The notes beneath the pieces were generated by a model. That model was not told where the DNA came from and made no database searches. It saw only the letters and a list, made by a program, of their open reading frames with translations. Source: Symsagittifera roscoffensis (taxonomy: Eukaryota > Xenacoelomorpha > Acoela > Convolutidae). Taken from it: a stretch of 64,000 nt of DNA. Position 1 is the first letter of the stretch. Every line of letters begins with the position of its first letter. The stretch lies in contig NC_087067.1 of assembly GCF_963678635.1 (NCBI RefSeq), positions 54,056,233 to 54,120,232 on the forward strand, read 5' to 3'. The translations under genes and the position numbers were made by a program. Positions 21,301 to 29,940 of the stretch are shown here, one piece after another.

Positions 21301-24300
21301 AAGTGACGTTGAGAGTAGTATTTGCGTTGTCTCCGGGATATGCACATCTCCCGGATGGACTGAAATTTGTGTATGCAATGGTAGCCTTACTTTCGGAGGG
21401 AAAATATGATGTGATCATATCAGCCCCGAATCGCATGATAGAAATGGAGAACCTGAGGCCACTTAAGGCTGAACTGCCTGCAGTATGGTCAGATATCTCA
21501 AACGCGATGAGAGGGTTCAAGGACCACGCGCTACACATGTTGGTGTTGGACGAAGTGCTGGGGTTGGAACTGTCCAACTTCAGTCGGCAACTCAAACTGA
21601 AACCAGGAATAGATGACGACCATCGAGTGATCACGGCGATGTCCAACGACTTGTGGTTCCGAGCAATGGAAGTGGCGAGTGAAGACACGAGAAGAAAGAA
21701 TTCACTGGAGACGAGAGCTCATCTGGAAGCGATGGTGCTGAGAACCAAGCCGGAAGCAAACCAGTGGCTACACCTGAATCCGAGAATAGCGGCATTGGGT
21801 GCAGATGCTTTTCAGCAAGGCCCAGTAATGATCACTAAGATACACGCCTACTTGTTGAAGGAGGTGAACCTGGCGGAAAATGCCGGAGAAAAGACAGCTG
21901 AGTTCGTGAACAGAATGTGTCAGATTACTCTGGAAACCTTCTGGACCCAGGAAGTGAAGGGACAGGAGGGATTTGAAAGGACAGACAGCATGCTAGAAGG
22001 GTTGGGAGCCGGATGGACCGCGTCCTTCTTGGCAAAAGTTTACCCGAAAGTCTCGCACTATTTGATAAAGGAATTCCTCCAAGCAGTAGTGAAAGTATCG
22101 ATAGTGGAATTAATAGCCTTGTTCGTGACGTTCGGAGCGGAGAGTTTTGTAAAAGGACCGGCGATACTGCTTACGGATGGAATACAGAACCTGCGACTAG
22201 ATGGACTTCTGACACTGATCGCAATAACCCACGGAAACTTAGGAGGACTGATGAAACTGGCACGTTGTCCAGAGCAGATGAAAGAGAGAGTGAGGAATCT
22301 GGATATGAAGAAATCCACAGACTCGTGGAACAAAATAAGAGACCTGAGACACACTCTTATCCAGTATCTCTTGCAGCAGAATCGCTTTGGAACCGGAGAA
22401 GACGAGACAATTGAAAGAGAGGAAGATGTTAGACGACATGTTGGAGGCATGCCGCTGTTAACAGATTTGAGCTTAGCTATGAGAATCGATCCCTTGGCGC
22501 TGATCAGAGGAGTCACGGAGTTCGTGACAGTGATCTATGGACCAGCAGTCACCTTTGCGTTCCCTGACGTTAAAGTGGAAGCATATAGGAGGTCGGTGTT
22601 GCACCTGAACCTCATATCGGCAGTGGACGGTAGTACACTGAACTGGTGTGAGCAGCACGCATTGCGAGAGCTCATGAGTGAAGATCTGTTATTTGCGAAA
22701 ATATCGGAGCCAGAGATGACAGTCATCAATTTTGACGATCACTTCTGTGACCGCATGGGAGAAGTAGAAAGAGGGCACATCGAGGTGTTTCCAAAGCGTT
22801 GGAATCTGAGGCCCTATGACAAAACGAATGGTGAAATGACCAGAGTGCCTCGTCTCACAGCAGCCTATCACAAAGTGAGAGAAGAGACGAAGGACTGGGG
22901 CGATTACAAGAAGCTACCGGAAGCAATCCCTGAATTCCCTCTGATAAGAAGGATGCTGCTCGGAGCAGTCTCCGTAGTACAAACTCCTAGATTGAGAGCA
23001 TTCGAAGCCAATGAAAGGAGAGTAGGGAATTTCTCGGTGACGATGGATCCATGCTTCGTAGGGAGAAATGCCGCCGTGTTACAGTACACACGATTCGCAT
23101 ACACGGATCAAGCGACGAGAAGGAGAATAAGCAACGCCGCTACTCCCAAGCCTGGAAGATTTGATGAGGAATGGAGGGAACTAGGCTTAACTCCGATAAG
23201 AATGAGAGGCAGGACAGAATTGCCTGAAGCCTCATTAATCCTGACCAGTGTGAAAAAGGAGATGAAAGTGGGAGGAATATTGCAGACGAGAACCTTCCTA
23301 GCACCCTTCGGTTGCGAAGAAATCAAAGTGGTCCATGGAGAAGAGGAAGATAAATCAGCCGGTACATTGCTCATACCGAGATTCCAGGAAGAAGCTGACA
23401 ATGACGAACAAGGACCATCGAGCTCGAACAAGGACAAGTCAGAAGGAGATGACGGACAGGGTGGAAGCCGTCAGACGGAAGAACCCATGCAACAAGATCA
23501 AGCTGGTGGGGAAGACGACAGGGCATCGACAGGAGGAACATCCAGCCTGGATTTCAATATCTTCAGTGATCTTGAGAATAATGCAGACACGTTGGAAACG
23601 ACTGAGCCAGCGGATGAAGGCATCTCGACACTGGAACCTCCGTCAGCCTTTGAGGAAATGAAACGGAATTTGCCGGAGAGCAGCTCTCCTGGCAATTCAA
23701 GAAATAACGACCAGAGAATCCTTATGGAATCACCTCGAAGGAGAAGAATAGAGGCGTCAGCCAGAGTACCTTTCTTGGGAACGCTGCCCGAAGAAGAATG
23801 GGAAGTACATCACCGAGACCACGAGAGTAGGACGGGATGTAAGCTGGACAGAGTGGCGTTCATGGAAGAAGTCTGGACTGTGATTCAGAGCTATGGGACC
23901 CAGTCCATTCTCAAAACAGGTCTCAATCAACCCTTGATGAGAGAAGTACTTGACAAGCTTGATGAGTGTGAAGGGAGACTGAGTGAGTTATTGATCGACT
24001 CAGCCACTGATGAGAGTGAAGCGAATTCTCCCATCAAGATGACACCGCAGGACAATGAAGGAGAGGTGGTGTACCTGTCAAGGACCAGGAGAGGAACGAT
24101 GCGATCAAAAATGGTGATTGATAAAATCAATGCGATGAAAATGAAATTAGGCAGCAGAGTGATGCCGAGGAGAATTGGAAAGACGAAAGTGGATTCAGAA
24201 ATATCGATGAAAGCTGGTAACTCAGCGAAAAGGAAGCGAGTCGAAGAAGTTATGGATTTGGGGCAAGGTGATTATCAATTGTCCGGCACAGATAGAATAT

Positions 24301-25358
24301 TAACTGATATAGCGATGGTGCCACCCATTCTCATGGCAGGGATAAAGTCAACCGGTTATAAATCCAAAAGGAGTGACCGCACTCTGACTGGAGCAACTTT
24401 AGAAATGGAAATACTCAGTCAATGTGGAGAGAGTAAAATGAGGGACTTCAAACCATCTCCCATGAATCATGGAAAAGGAAGTGTTGCAGGACAACTGACA
24501 CCAGTGGAATACAACCGACTAACAGTGTCGGAGACAGTGTCGATAGATGAACCCACCGGTGGATACATGGAGATGTTGGAATACCGGAACTCGGCTAGAG
24601 GGTATGTAATGGCCCTGGAAGACGAAAAAGCCATGGAGGGTTATCTGGAAATGATGTTGCAAGGCACCACCCTCAAGCAGAAGGCGTATGGAACTTTGGC
24701 GTCGTCTGACGTGGAGGCGGAGACGATCGAGCAGTTAGTGAGCCTTCCATGGAAAGCAGTAGTATTGAGGTATTTCGAAGAAGAAATGAGGACTACGCCA
24801 AGAATACATGCTCTCGTGGCAGTACTTTACGTAAGGACAGAATTAGAACTCAGGCTCGCCTGGTGCATGATGGGACTGACTCGCGAAGAATATGATTCAG
24901 AAGAAAGGAAGAGATCAAAGGAGGAAAAAGTTTTCCTTATGACGAATCTGAGGGATCTGATAGTCCAGGAGGGAGCAGCAGTAGCGTGTCCAGGAGACGC
25001 TCTCTGTTTCATTCGATTCCTGATAGAGCAGATTTCAGTACCTGCATTAAACACTTGTGTTAAAATGTTGAGGGAAGGCGATGAGCGAACGAAAGCCATG
25101 TTCTTTCTAGCAATGCTGGATATGCAGCAAAGTAAACCGATGAGGGTGAACATGAAAGAACCTGAAGAATTGGAACCCATGAAAAAGATAGACGAGATCA
25201 GGAGATTCTCAAACAAGGAGTTGAGGCTCACTAAAGAATCTATGGGAGCATTGCCGAAATCCAGTGAATACTGTGGACCGATCAAGAAGAAGTCATATAG
25301 CTATGTGTCCGGGATTATAGGGATGACTGAGAGAAGACATACGCGATTGCTTCTTTGA
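18396..25358 (+). CDS. Element B second giant ORF, main part: SGNH-hydrolase domain plus unknown regions
   Basis: This 2320-residue frame lies where env would sit, yet has no signal peptide, membrane anchor or fusion-like segment. Residues 404-600 form an SGNH/GDSL-type hydrolase with all signature blocks: ILGDS (S411), FGG (block II), VGTND (N460) and DGIH (D554/H557). A second region (about 860-1090) repeats the pattern weakly, with ANSEF at 869-873 and FAGINDHLHSRG at 918-929, and may be a degenerate second copy. Residues 175-225 are probably coiled coil. A low-complexity acidic/Ser-rich region (about 1660-1770) precedes the part homologous to element A. The frame stops at 25358, where A reads on. 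The real protein probably continued into 25372-27321, about 2,970 residues in all. Esterase domains occur in ORF1 of some LINEs; the function here is unknown. Confidence 0.9.
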   Translation: MDNFNLDELMDLAEAYVGPMVDAIYRRLIERDFALEDPEVVMLLTALINILGHDNRGDRPTEVLLMAAYGERGVLDRPNMRVMRWRNGALSGSDLANEPGLGSSRTYQPGEMPMPSKPKPGLTRMHREMNSEATSSGSPLRAAVPPKRAKVTQKVQTNQTIQDLDEMNDQLRSTKKELDDMTKTMLAMEEDRDMWRKLFEDCNKKQGQEIERLRQEYKERSEQAALTTSIEKVIPARDIPRGQSPMELLTPREMSQTTETRLPAETNRVTIPDPSDTLGDPVVEQTVRKLIETAGRLVANKNAPGSGVTAPYGTIDDTGRVQLSQTVIRQGMSNVTPLMGNSRIPERKVRKMPAKKVSRVIDVQKNNQLKYNFTGVPETDPRACFNRATWSPAVNLQQPPLGTSHLILGDSLVRVLSNLRTSWVTTVMAFGGATIAQLYRMVELMNPGKIPNVIILVGTNDISRGSDEQEALWESMMVCLFTTLWQKFSCAVLTVCTVPMNARSLTASGRRHNEGVMSWNNILRNLANRNAGRMILMDNEHELRAMDQARLTIDGIHFDSVEGQAWLNRVFQERLDELEAELFDTGVLKEEGTVSDTVITTFVPPNLETRLGTVPAVTNYRQQSSGEPGRRTDVQDRLGEAPMRRTIHPRKRIGPVNQPIEEVAGTSRSDPRSETTSTSREERPSRGSLMWSRSIPSPWHIYKDELMKLDLQRVSFIEDARRMLNGATLSVSRLYSITGVDWLIAASINFSSTTALRFADLEGLPSNNTIGPVNARPLQDVRLNHDERNREKRPGRFLTARAPIGQHVKIFRQLTTPPGHVKERVYPKLVNQDGDAQRYGGLTAIKKDETIFAAYDKAEMRKAKIMVVANSEFVYTSKSLFWPDVIMLAAVDLDLLQSVSLAIGVQRQTEMNPITIVFAGINDHLHSRGFLSRLRDPATAEHALWPAIKDVLESMGEVVDATKEGSFNKVTLRVVFALSPGYAHLPDGLKFVYAMVALLSEGKYDVIISAPNRMIEMENLRPLKAELPAVWSDISNAMRGFKDHALHMLVLDEVLGLELSNFSRQLKLKPGIDDDHRVITAMSNDLWFRAMEVASEDTRRKNSLETRAHLEAMVLRTKPEANQWLHLNPRIAALGADAFQQGPVMITKIHAYLLKEVNLAENAGEKTAEFVNRMCQITLETFWTQEVKGQEGFERTDSMLEGLGAGWTASFLAKVYPKVSHYLIKEFLQAVVKVSIVELIALFVTFGAESFVKGPAILLTDGIQNLRLDGLLTLIAITHGNLGGLMKLARCPEQMKERVRNLDMKKSTDSWNKIRDLRHTLIQYLLQQNRFGTGEDETIEREEDVRRHVGGMPLLTDLSLAMRIDPLALIRGVTEFVTVIYGPAVTFAFPDVKVEAYRRSVLHLNLISAVDGSTLNWCEQHALRELMSEDLLFAKISEPEMTVINFDDHFCDRMGEVERGHIEVFPKRWNLRPYDKTNGEMTRVPRLTAAYHKVREETKDWGDYKKLPEAIPEFPLIRRMLLGAVSVVQTPRLRAFEANERRVGNFSVTMDPCFVGRNAAVLQYTRFAYTDQATRRRISNAATPKPGRFDEEWRELGLTPIRMRGRTELPEASLILTSVKKEMKVGGILQTRTFLAPFGCEEIKVVHGEEEDKSAGTLLIPRFQEEADNDEQGPSSSNKDKSEGDDGQGGSRQTEEPMQQDQAGGEDDRASTGGTSSLDFNIFSDLENNADTLETTEPADEGISTLEPPSAFEEMKRNLPESSSPGNSRNNDQRILMESPRRRRIEASARVPFLGTLPEEEWEVHHRDHESRTGCKLDRVAFMEEVWTVIQSYGTQSILKTGLNQPLMREVLDKLDECEGRLSELLIDSATDESEANSPIKMTPQDNEGEVVYLSRTRRGTMRSKMVIDKINAMKMKLGSRVMPRRIGKTKVDSEISMKAGNSAKRKRVEEVMDLGQGDYQLSGTDRILTDIAMVPPILMAGIKSTGYKSKRSDRTLTGATLEMEILSQCGESKMRDFKPSPMNHGKGSVAGQLTPVEYNRLTVSETVSIDEPTGGYMEMLEYRNSARGYVMALEDEKAMEGYLEMMLQGTTLKQKAYGTLASSDVEAETIEQLVSLPWKAVVLRYFEEEMRTTPRIHALVAVLYVRTELELRLAWCMMGLTREEYDSEERKRSKEEKVFLMTNLRDLIVQEGAAVACPGDALCFIRFLIEQISVPALNTCVKMLREGDERTKAMFFLAMLDMQQSKPMRVNMKEPEELEPMKKIDEIRRFSNKELRLTKESMGALPKSSEYCGPIKKKSYSYVSGIIGMTERRHTRLLL

Positions 25359-25371
25359 TTATGAGCAGGCG

Positions 25372-27321
25372 GTGTTACTAAGTTTCTGGACGTCCAGAAT
25401 TGTGACGACTAAGAGCGTTAACAATCCACAGGCCAAATTGGGATTGGTCTTGGAAGAAGAGGTGACTGCACCTTCAGTACCAAAATCCGACAAGAGAGTG
25501 GAATTTGGGTTGGGATTCTCAGATGAATTACTGAGAACGAGCTTGATGGCAGTGTGGGAATTGATGAAGCCATCATGGTGTCCTAGTCCCAACGCTGACT
25601 CAATATTACGGGCGACACAAGACATACAGAGGGAACTGAATGCGGACTGTAACCTGCGTGACCTCAACATCATATATAAAGTGATGATAACAGCCTCTAA
25701 GAGCAACGGAGAAGATAAAGTGGAGTTGCCTGGCTGGGGACCAGAAGACTGGGTCAAACCTGGTAGCTGTCTGGCGGAAGTCTGTGGACTAGAGGGTCAC
25801 GTTTGTGGAAGTCTAGACTGTGTGAAAACCCTGGAGAAACAACACAAGCAGTTGACAGTGTTGTTTGGAAATGTAGTTATGAAAGCAAGAACGGAAACGG
25901 AACTGATAGCAGATTGCCATGGAGGAACCGATGTGAATCTAGTGACAGCACTAGGATTCTACAGCATGTTTGGTTCTTTAGAGTCACTATTGAATCTAGA
26001 ACAGAAACATGAGATGGTCACAGCCATCAGCGTAGAAGTATTCCCAGGAGTTCTGCAGACTGAGCAGAAGTATATAGGAAAATGGAGGGAGGCAATCGAA
26101 ACAGAGATGAACATCAGACACAGCGAAACTTATTGTAGACCATCAGGAGCACGATATTTGGTGGGTTCAACGTTGGCTCCAATGTGCAAGAGCAGATACC
26201 CTGTACATTTCGTGGCTGTGGACGTGAAGAGTACAAGAACGGTCGTGGATCAAGCTTTCTCAGTGCCAAAGTGTGTGAGATTGGCGAGAATGTCTGAAAA
26301 GTCTTACGAGTTACTATGTAAGATGTTCTCAGCAGTCCCAGAGAGAACCAAAGAGGAGTTGGAGTCAATACTGGGAAAGAAGTTCATGGGATATGTGAGC
26401 GGGAACTTCAGTGACTTTGAAAAACAGAAACAGAGAGGATCAACTGTCACAGATTACAATGCAGTAGATGAGAATGATGAGATCCACCGAGTGATGATGG
26501 AAGTGGAACCATTGCTGGAAGCTTCGGGAAAACGGAATTGGAGGAGCATCATGTTGACACATGACGAGTTTCCTTGCCACTGCTTGCTGCAGACCTGGTG
26601 GTATCCCAAGCGTAGTAATCTGGTGTTGATCTGGGACTCTGGAGAGCTGCTCTCCATGGGTTTACCAGATTCATCACAGCCCATAACAATAGTGATAGTG
26701 GGAGTTATGATGGCGATACGATGGCTGGAAGCTCATGTGAGAGAAAATAATAGACAGGAGGCACCGACGAGAGAACAATTGCAGAAATTAGATTGTCTAA
26801 AAGATTTAGATCTTTTTGAGACAATGTGCAAAGTTCTAAAGATTCCAATGGAAGTGAAGAAGATATGGGCAAGAAAACGATTGATGCCATGGTTCAGAGC
26901 TAACATGACTGCATGGTTGTACGAGTATGCGAAAAAGCACATGTCGAAGCATGACAGAGTATACAGTGAATATCAGCTGGACATTGGGGCAGGAGCTTTC
27001 AAGCGAGCTTTCGTGACCCATCGGAATGCAGTGACCACCGCTGTGAAAAGAATTTCCAGGACGAGCGAGCGTAGTGGAAATGAGAAGGCAGAGATGCTGA
27101 AAGAAGATTTGGAGAGAAACGTGACGTTGTGTCTCCACAACAGCTTCTGTAGAAACAGAGAATCAAACGTGGATCCCCTACCTTGCTGTAAACAGAGGGT
27201 GGAAGAGCAGAAGTGTTGGAGGACGGCTTCCAACAGCGTCAGGATAGTCAATGACGTGCTACAAGACACGGAAACCGAAAGTGCGGAGTTAGTGTCACAG
27301 GAGGAGGAAATGGAGCATTGA
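25372..27321 (+). CDS. Element B second giant ORF, C-terminal part (+1 frame)
   Basis: This 649-residue frame continues the second ORF after a one-base shift between about 25329 and 25357. Alignment with element A shows the residues on both sides of the shift belong to one protein (A: LLKFWTERI; B: LLSFWTSRI). A and B share a cysteine/histidine cluster with identical spacing, CX4CX4HXCX4C (in B about 25770-25824), which looks zinc-binding, and later blocks SVPKCVRLAR and FPCHC/CPCHC. The shift could be a mutation in this copy or a programmed event. A mutation is simpler because A lacks it. A separate start at 25372 is not supported: the listed start is only where the frame opens. Confidence 0.8.
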   Translation: MLLSFWTSRIVTTKSVNNPQAKLGLVLEEEVTAPSVPKSDKRVEFGLGFSDELLRTSLMAVWELMKPSWCPSPNADSILRATQDIQRELNADCNLRDLNIIYKVMITASKSNGEDKVELPGWGPEDWVKPGSCLAEVCGLEGHVCGSLDCVKTLEKQHKQLTVLFGNVVMKARTETELIADCHGGTDVNLVTALGFYSMFGSLESLLNLEQKHEMVTAISVEVFPGVLQTEQKYIGKWREAIETEMNIRHSETYCRPSGARYLVGSTLAPMCKSRYPVHFVAVDVKSTRTVVDQAFSVPKCVRLARMSEKSYELLCKMFSAVPERTKEELESILGKKFMGYVSGNFSDFEKQKQRGSTVTDYNAVDENDEIHRVMMEVEPLLEASGKRNWRSIMLTHDEFPCHCLLQTWWYPKRSNLVLIWDSGELLSMGLPDSSQPITIVIVGVMMAIRWLEAHVRENNRQEAPTREQLQKLDCLKDLDLFETMCKVLKIPMEVKKIWARKRLMPWFRANMTAWLYEYAKKHMSKHDRVYSEYQLDIGAGAFKRAFVTHRNAVTTAVKRISRTSERSGNEKAEMLKEDLERNVTLCLHNSFCRNRESNVDPLPCCKQRVEEQKCWRTASNSVRIVNDVLQDTETESAELVSQEEEMEH

Positions 27322-27834
27322 CGAATGGTCGAGAAAACAAGAGGCGGCAAGAAAGGAAATTAGAAGAATGTAGAAGTTTTAGAACTTCTAAATGACGAAA
27401 AAAGAAGAGAACAAAGGAATGATGAAGAAAAGTCAAAACTCAGAATTTGTTTTATGTGTGTGAAAAACTCAAGCGAGAAACCAAGCAACCAAGTTGTAAT
27501 TGAAAACTGAAACATTTTGTTGAGTTTTGAAATTGTTGCATTTATAAATTTGCATTTTGGTTTTAGTTGAAGTGGCTTTAGAGACACTCACTTATTATTT
27601 ATTTAGAAAGGCTTGAGGGAAGAGTATATTTAAATATTCCAGCCTGCATGATTGTTTTTAATCACTTAGGAAGACTGATCACTTTGTGGTGACATGAAAA
27701 ACTTGAGTAACTTCTTGAGGAGGGAGGTTGTTGCATTGTTCTTTCTAACCACAAGGTTTCTTGGTTTTAATATTCAGGACAATAAACAAGCAAGATTTCC
27801 GAAAGGAAGGAGCATAGTAGGATAATTTTAGCTT

Positions 27835-27865
27835 GTTGGTTGGCAGGACTGTCCTGCAAGCCAAC
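27835..27865 (+). other. Near-perfect inverted repeat in B 3' UTR
   Basis: Arms GTTGGTTGGCAGGAC and GTCCTGCAAGCCAAC pair at 13 of 15 positions around a single central T. The innermost pairs must open to form a loop. It may act in RNA stability or export, or be a palindromic protein-binding site. Confidence 0.6.
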
Positions 27866-28131
27866 ACCTGTTAAATCTAGGAGAAAAAGCTTTAATCGGG
27901 ACATTGACACTGGAAGTCAGAAAATATGTTTTATCTTAAGTCATATCCTCAGAGTGCAGATTAATGAGAGAACTTGAAGGCTATAGTGATGTAGTATGAT
28001 GCCATTTATATTCTGCAGTGAGTCGATGTGACGTAGATAAAGGTAATTTCGTGCATTTTGTAAATTCTGTTCGATGACACTGTAACCATTTTACGAACAT
28101 AGTGCGATTCAATGAGGACATTGACCGGACT

Positions 28132-28143
28132 GTCCGGGGAGTA
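28132..28143 (+). promoter_or_regulatory. Polypurine tract of element B
   Basis: GTCCGGGGAGTA lies immediately before the 3' LTR. It is identical to the tract before element A's LTR, and its first ten bases recur inside pol at 14765, 14831, 14897 and 17373. Confidence 0.75.
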
Positions 28144-29066
28144 TGTGACATTCGACCAGAATGGCCAAAATGCAATTTATGCAGACTTCGAATTTTTAGC
28201 AGTAGGCCTTCCGAGTTGATGATTTCGAAGGATTAACGACGTTATTCGGATGATTGGCAGAACGGTGAAGGTCAGGATATTCCCGTATTTTAAAATTTTA
28301 AATTTTCGAAGTGATGACGTAATATTTCTGAGAAGCGTCAGAAGCGGCCATTTTAGAAAAAGAACTAAGAAAAATAGAACAACTTTATCTGTGATTGCGA
28401 ACAGAACGAAAATCGAGATTAAAGAAAAACGACAACGAACTACAATAGGAGAGAACGTTCCAAGTTGCAACTATTGTGCTGCTACAATAGTTGCAAGGCC
28501 GTTGCCAACAACGGTGAAGGGTGAGAACCAGCCTTCCTGATTGGCGTGAAATTGAACTTAAGGAGCTTGATTCACTGGATTCAAGAATCCGGAAGGGTTT
28601 CGGGACTGGAACTTTTAGCCTTTTATATAAACTTTTAGCTTCTTGTCATGTCCTGAATTGAATTTAATTAACAACTGGATTCATTTTGATAAGGATGAGA
28701 AGCTAGGAGTTGGGGGGAAAGGGTTGATCCATCTTCGATGGAGATGATGGTTGTTATCTACTGAACAAAAACAATAGTAATATAATAAGTAGTAGCCCTG
28801 TTTTTAGGAGTGACCTCGTGGTCTGGGGATACTGAGACCCAGCCATGAGCTCACTATTTCTGCATGTAATTCAGTTAATTTGAGCGTTCTGGTCGAAGCC
28901 GGAGAGCAGTAACGTTTTTGTCGACCCGATGTAAGAAAGACCACTGAAAAGTACTGGCTTGGTAGAGACGGTGAAAAACATGCAAAGCTCTGTTTAGACG
29001 CTAGCCAGTCGTCTTAAGACTTAGTTTTGTTATCCGTCGATATGTATCTTCCCGGCGAATGTTACA
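28144..29066 (+). repeat. 3' LTR of element B
   Basis: The 923-bp repeat matches 4668-5562 with about 8 single-base differences and 28 extra bases near 28899-28926. It starts TGTGACATTCG and ends CGAATGTTACA. The hairpin pair is at 28465-28514 and the TATA-like site at 28624-28631. Confidence 0.95.
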
Positions 29067-29067
29067 A

Positions 29068-29238
29068 GTAGCCTTAAGCAGTAACCGGTCGTAGTCTCGT
29101 GTCACAAGCGAACCGAATTGGCTCCGACCGATTTGAGGTGGAAAAACACAAGAGATAGTGTCCCTGACTCTTGAGCCAATAGTTATAGGGCCTATTTTTC
29201 TTAAGCCTCATGTGTGACTGCAGTAGACGAATGTTACA
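29068..29238 (+). repeat. Element A 3' LTR, right part (displaced by B)
   Basis: Just after B, about 170 bp end in CGAATGTTACA at 29228-29238, the same eleven bases that end the B LTR. Together with 3931-4666 this makes an LTR of about 905 bp, the size expected for the family. So B sits inside A's LTR, and A ends at 29238. Confidence 0.7.
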
Positions 29239-29940
29239 ACGGTATGACATTCAACATTGCGATCTGAGTTTTCCCTGGAAACATTGAACCTCTCACATCA
29301 GTAGGCATAGTTTCAAATTCATTTTAGACATAGTAGTAGCAGTAGTAGTAGTAGTAGTAGAATAGGCTTCAGAGCATAAGCTCTAGGGAATTTCACCCCT
29401 TTTACAGTCCATGTTTTATCTCAGTTTGTTGTAAACATTGCAGTTTCCACATCTGTACAAGAGATTCCATGTACATTTGTTGACTTCACTGTACATTTTT
29501 TTGAAGTATTTCTGGTATATGTAGGTCAGAGTCGCTTTGCTTGGTCTAAGGCTAAAAGTTGCCTAAGTGTTTCTTCTCGTTATTAACATCTCGTTATCAA
29601 AAAGGGGCTCCTCCAATTTTTTTGGTTTCCGTTTTCCCGAGCTTCTTCACTTTTTGCTGCATCAAACCAAAGTGCTAATGCATCATTATTTAATCAATCC
29701 TCGTGCCCCAACACAAAAATTTCACAGAACTTCACGTATCTTCCGCTTCTAGTGCTGAGGCTAGAGAAACGGGTAAAATTAGTAGGCGAGCGGAAGAAAC
29801 ACTTAAGCCACTTTTGGCTGCTATTAATCTTATTAAGAAGTGGGCAGCAATTTCAGCTTTTCATTAATTAGTATCAGGCAGTGCTATTCTTAATCTTAGA
29901 GCTGAATTAAATAGTTTGCTTGCGTTTTCAGATATAAAAG
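29239..29940 (+). other. Flank between element A and ERI1-like gene, with TAG microsatellite
   Basis: Host DNA resumes after the A LTR. A (TAG)10-type microsatellite with one variant unit lies at 29331-29360. The rest has no gene; it is the likely promoter and 5' UTR region of the ERI1-like gene. Confidence 0.5.

Larger units (their letters stand above)
27322..28143 (+). other. Element B 3' UTR
   Basis: No coding content is seen in this 822-bp AT-rich stretch. It contains a near-perfect inverted repeat at 27835-27865. It ends with a TGAGGACATTGA block and the purine tract shared with element A. Confidence 0.75.
4668..29066 (+). mobile_element. Giant Ty3/gypsy-type LTR retrotransposon B (24.4 kb, nearly intact)
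   Basis: The element has two direct LTRs (895 and 923 bp), each starting TGTGACATTCG and ending CGAATGTTACA, which form inverted ends with one mismatch. Its order is LTR, leader of about 3 kb, Gag-Pol (8535-17993), a 402-bp spacer, a second giant coding region (18396-27321), 3' UTR with purine tract, LTR. Integrase follows RNase H, which is the Ty3/gypsy order. The LTRs differ by about 8 substitutions and one 28-bp indel, so insertion is recent. A GTAG target duplication flanks the element with a one-base offset (4663-4666 and 29068-29071). Typical gypsy elements are 5-10 kb; this one belongs to the giant class known for example from planarians. Its extra ORF is unusual. Confidence 0.93.

Noticed and set aside
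18396-27321. Second ORF of B as a viral-type envelope gene
   Set aside because: No signal peptide, membrane anchor, furin-like site or fusion segment was seen. The clear domain is an SGNH hydrolase.
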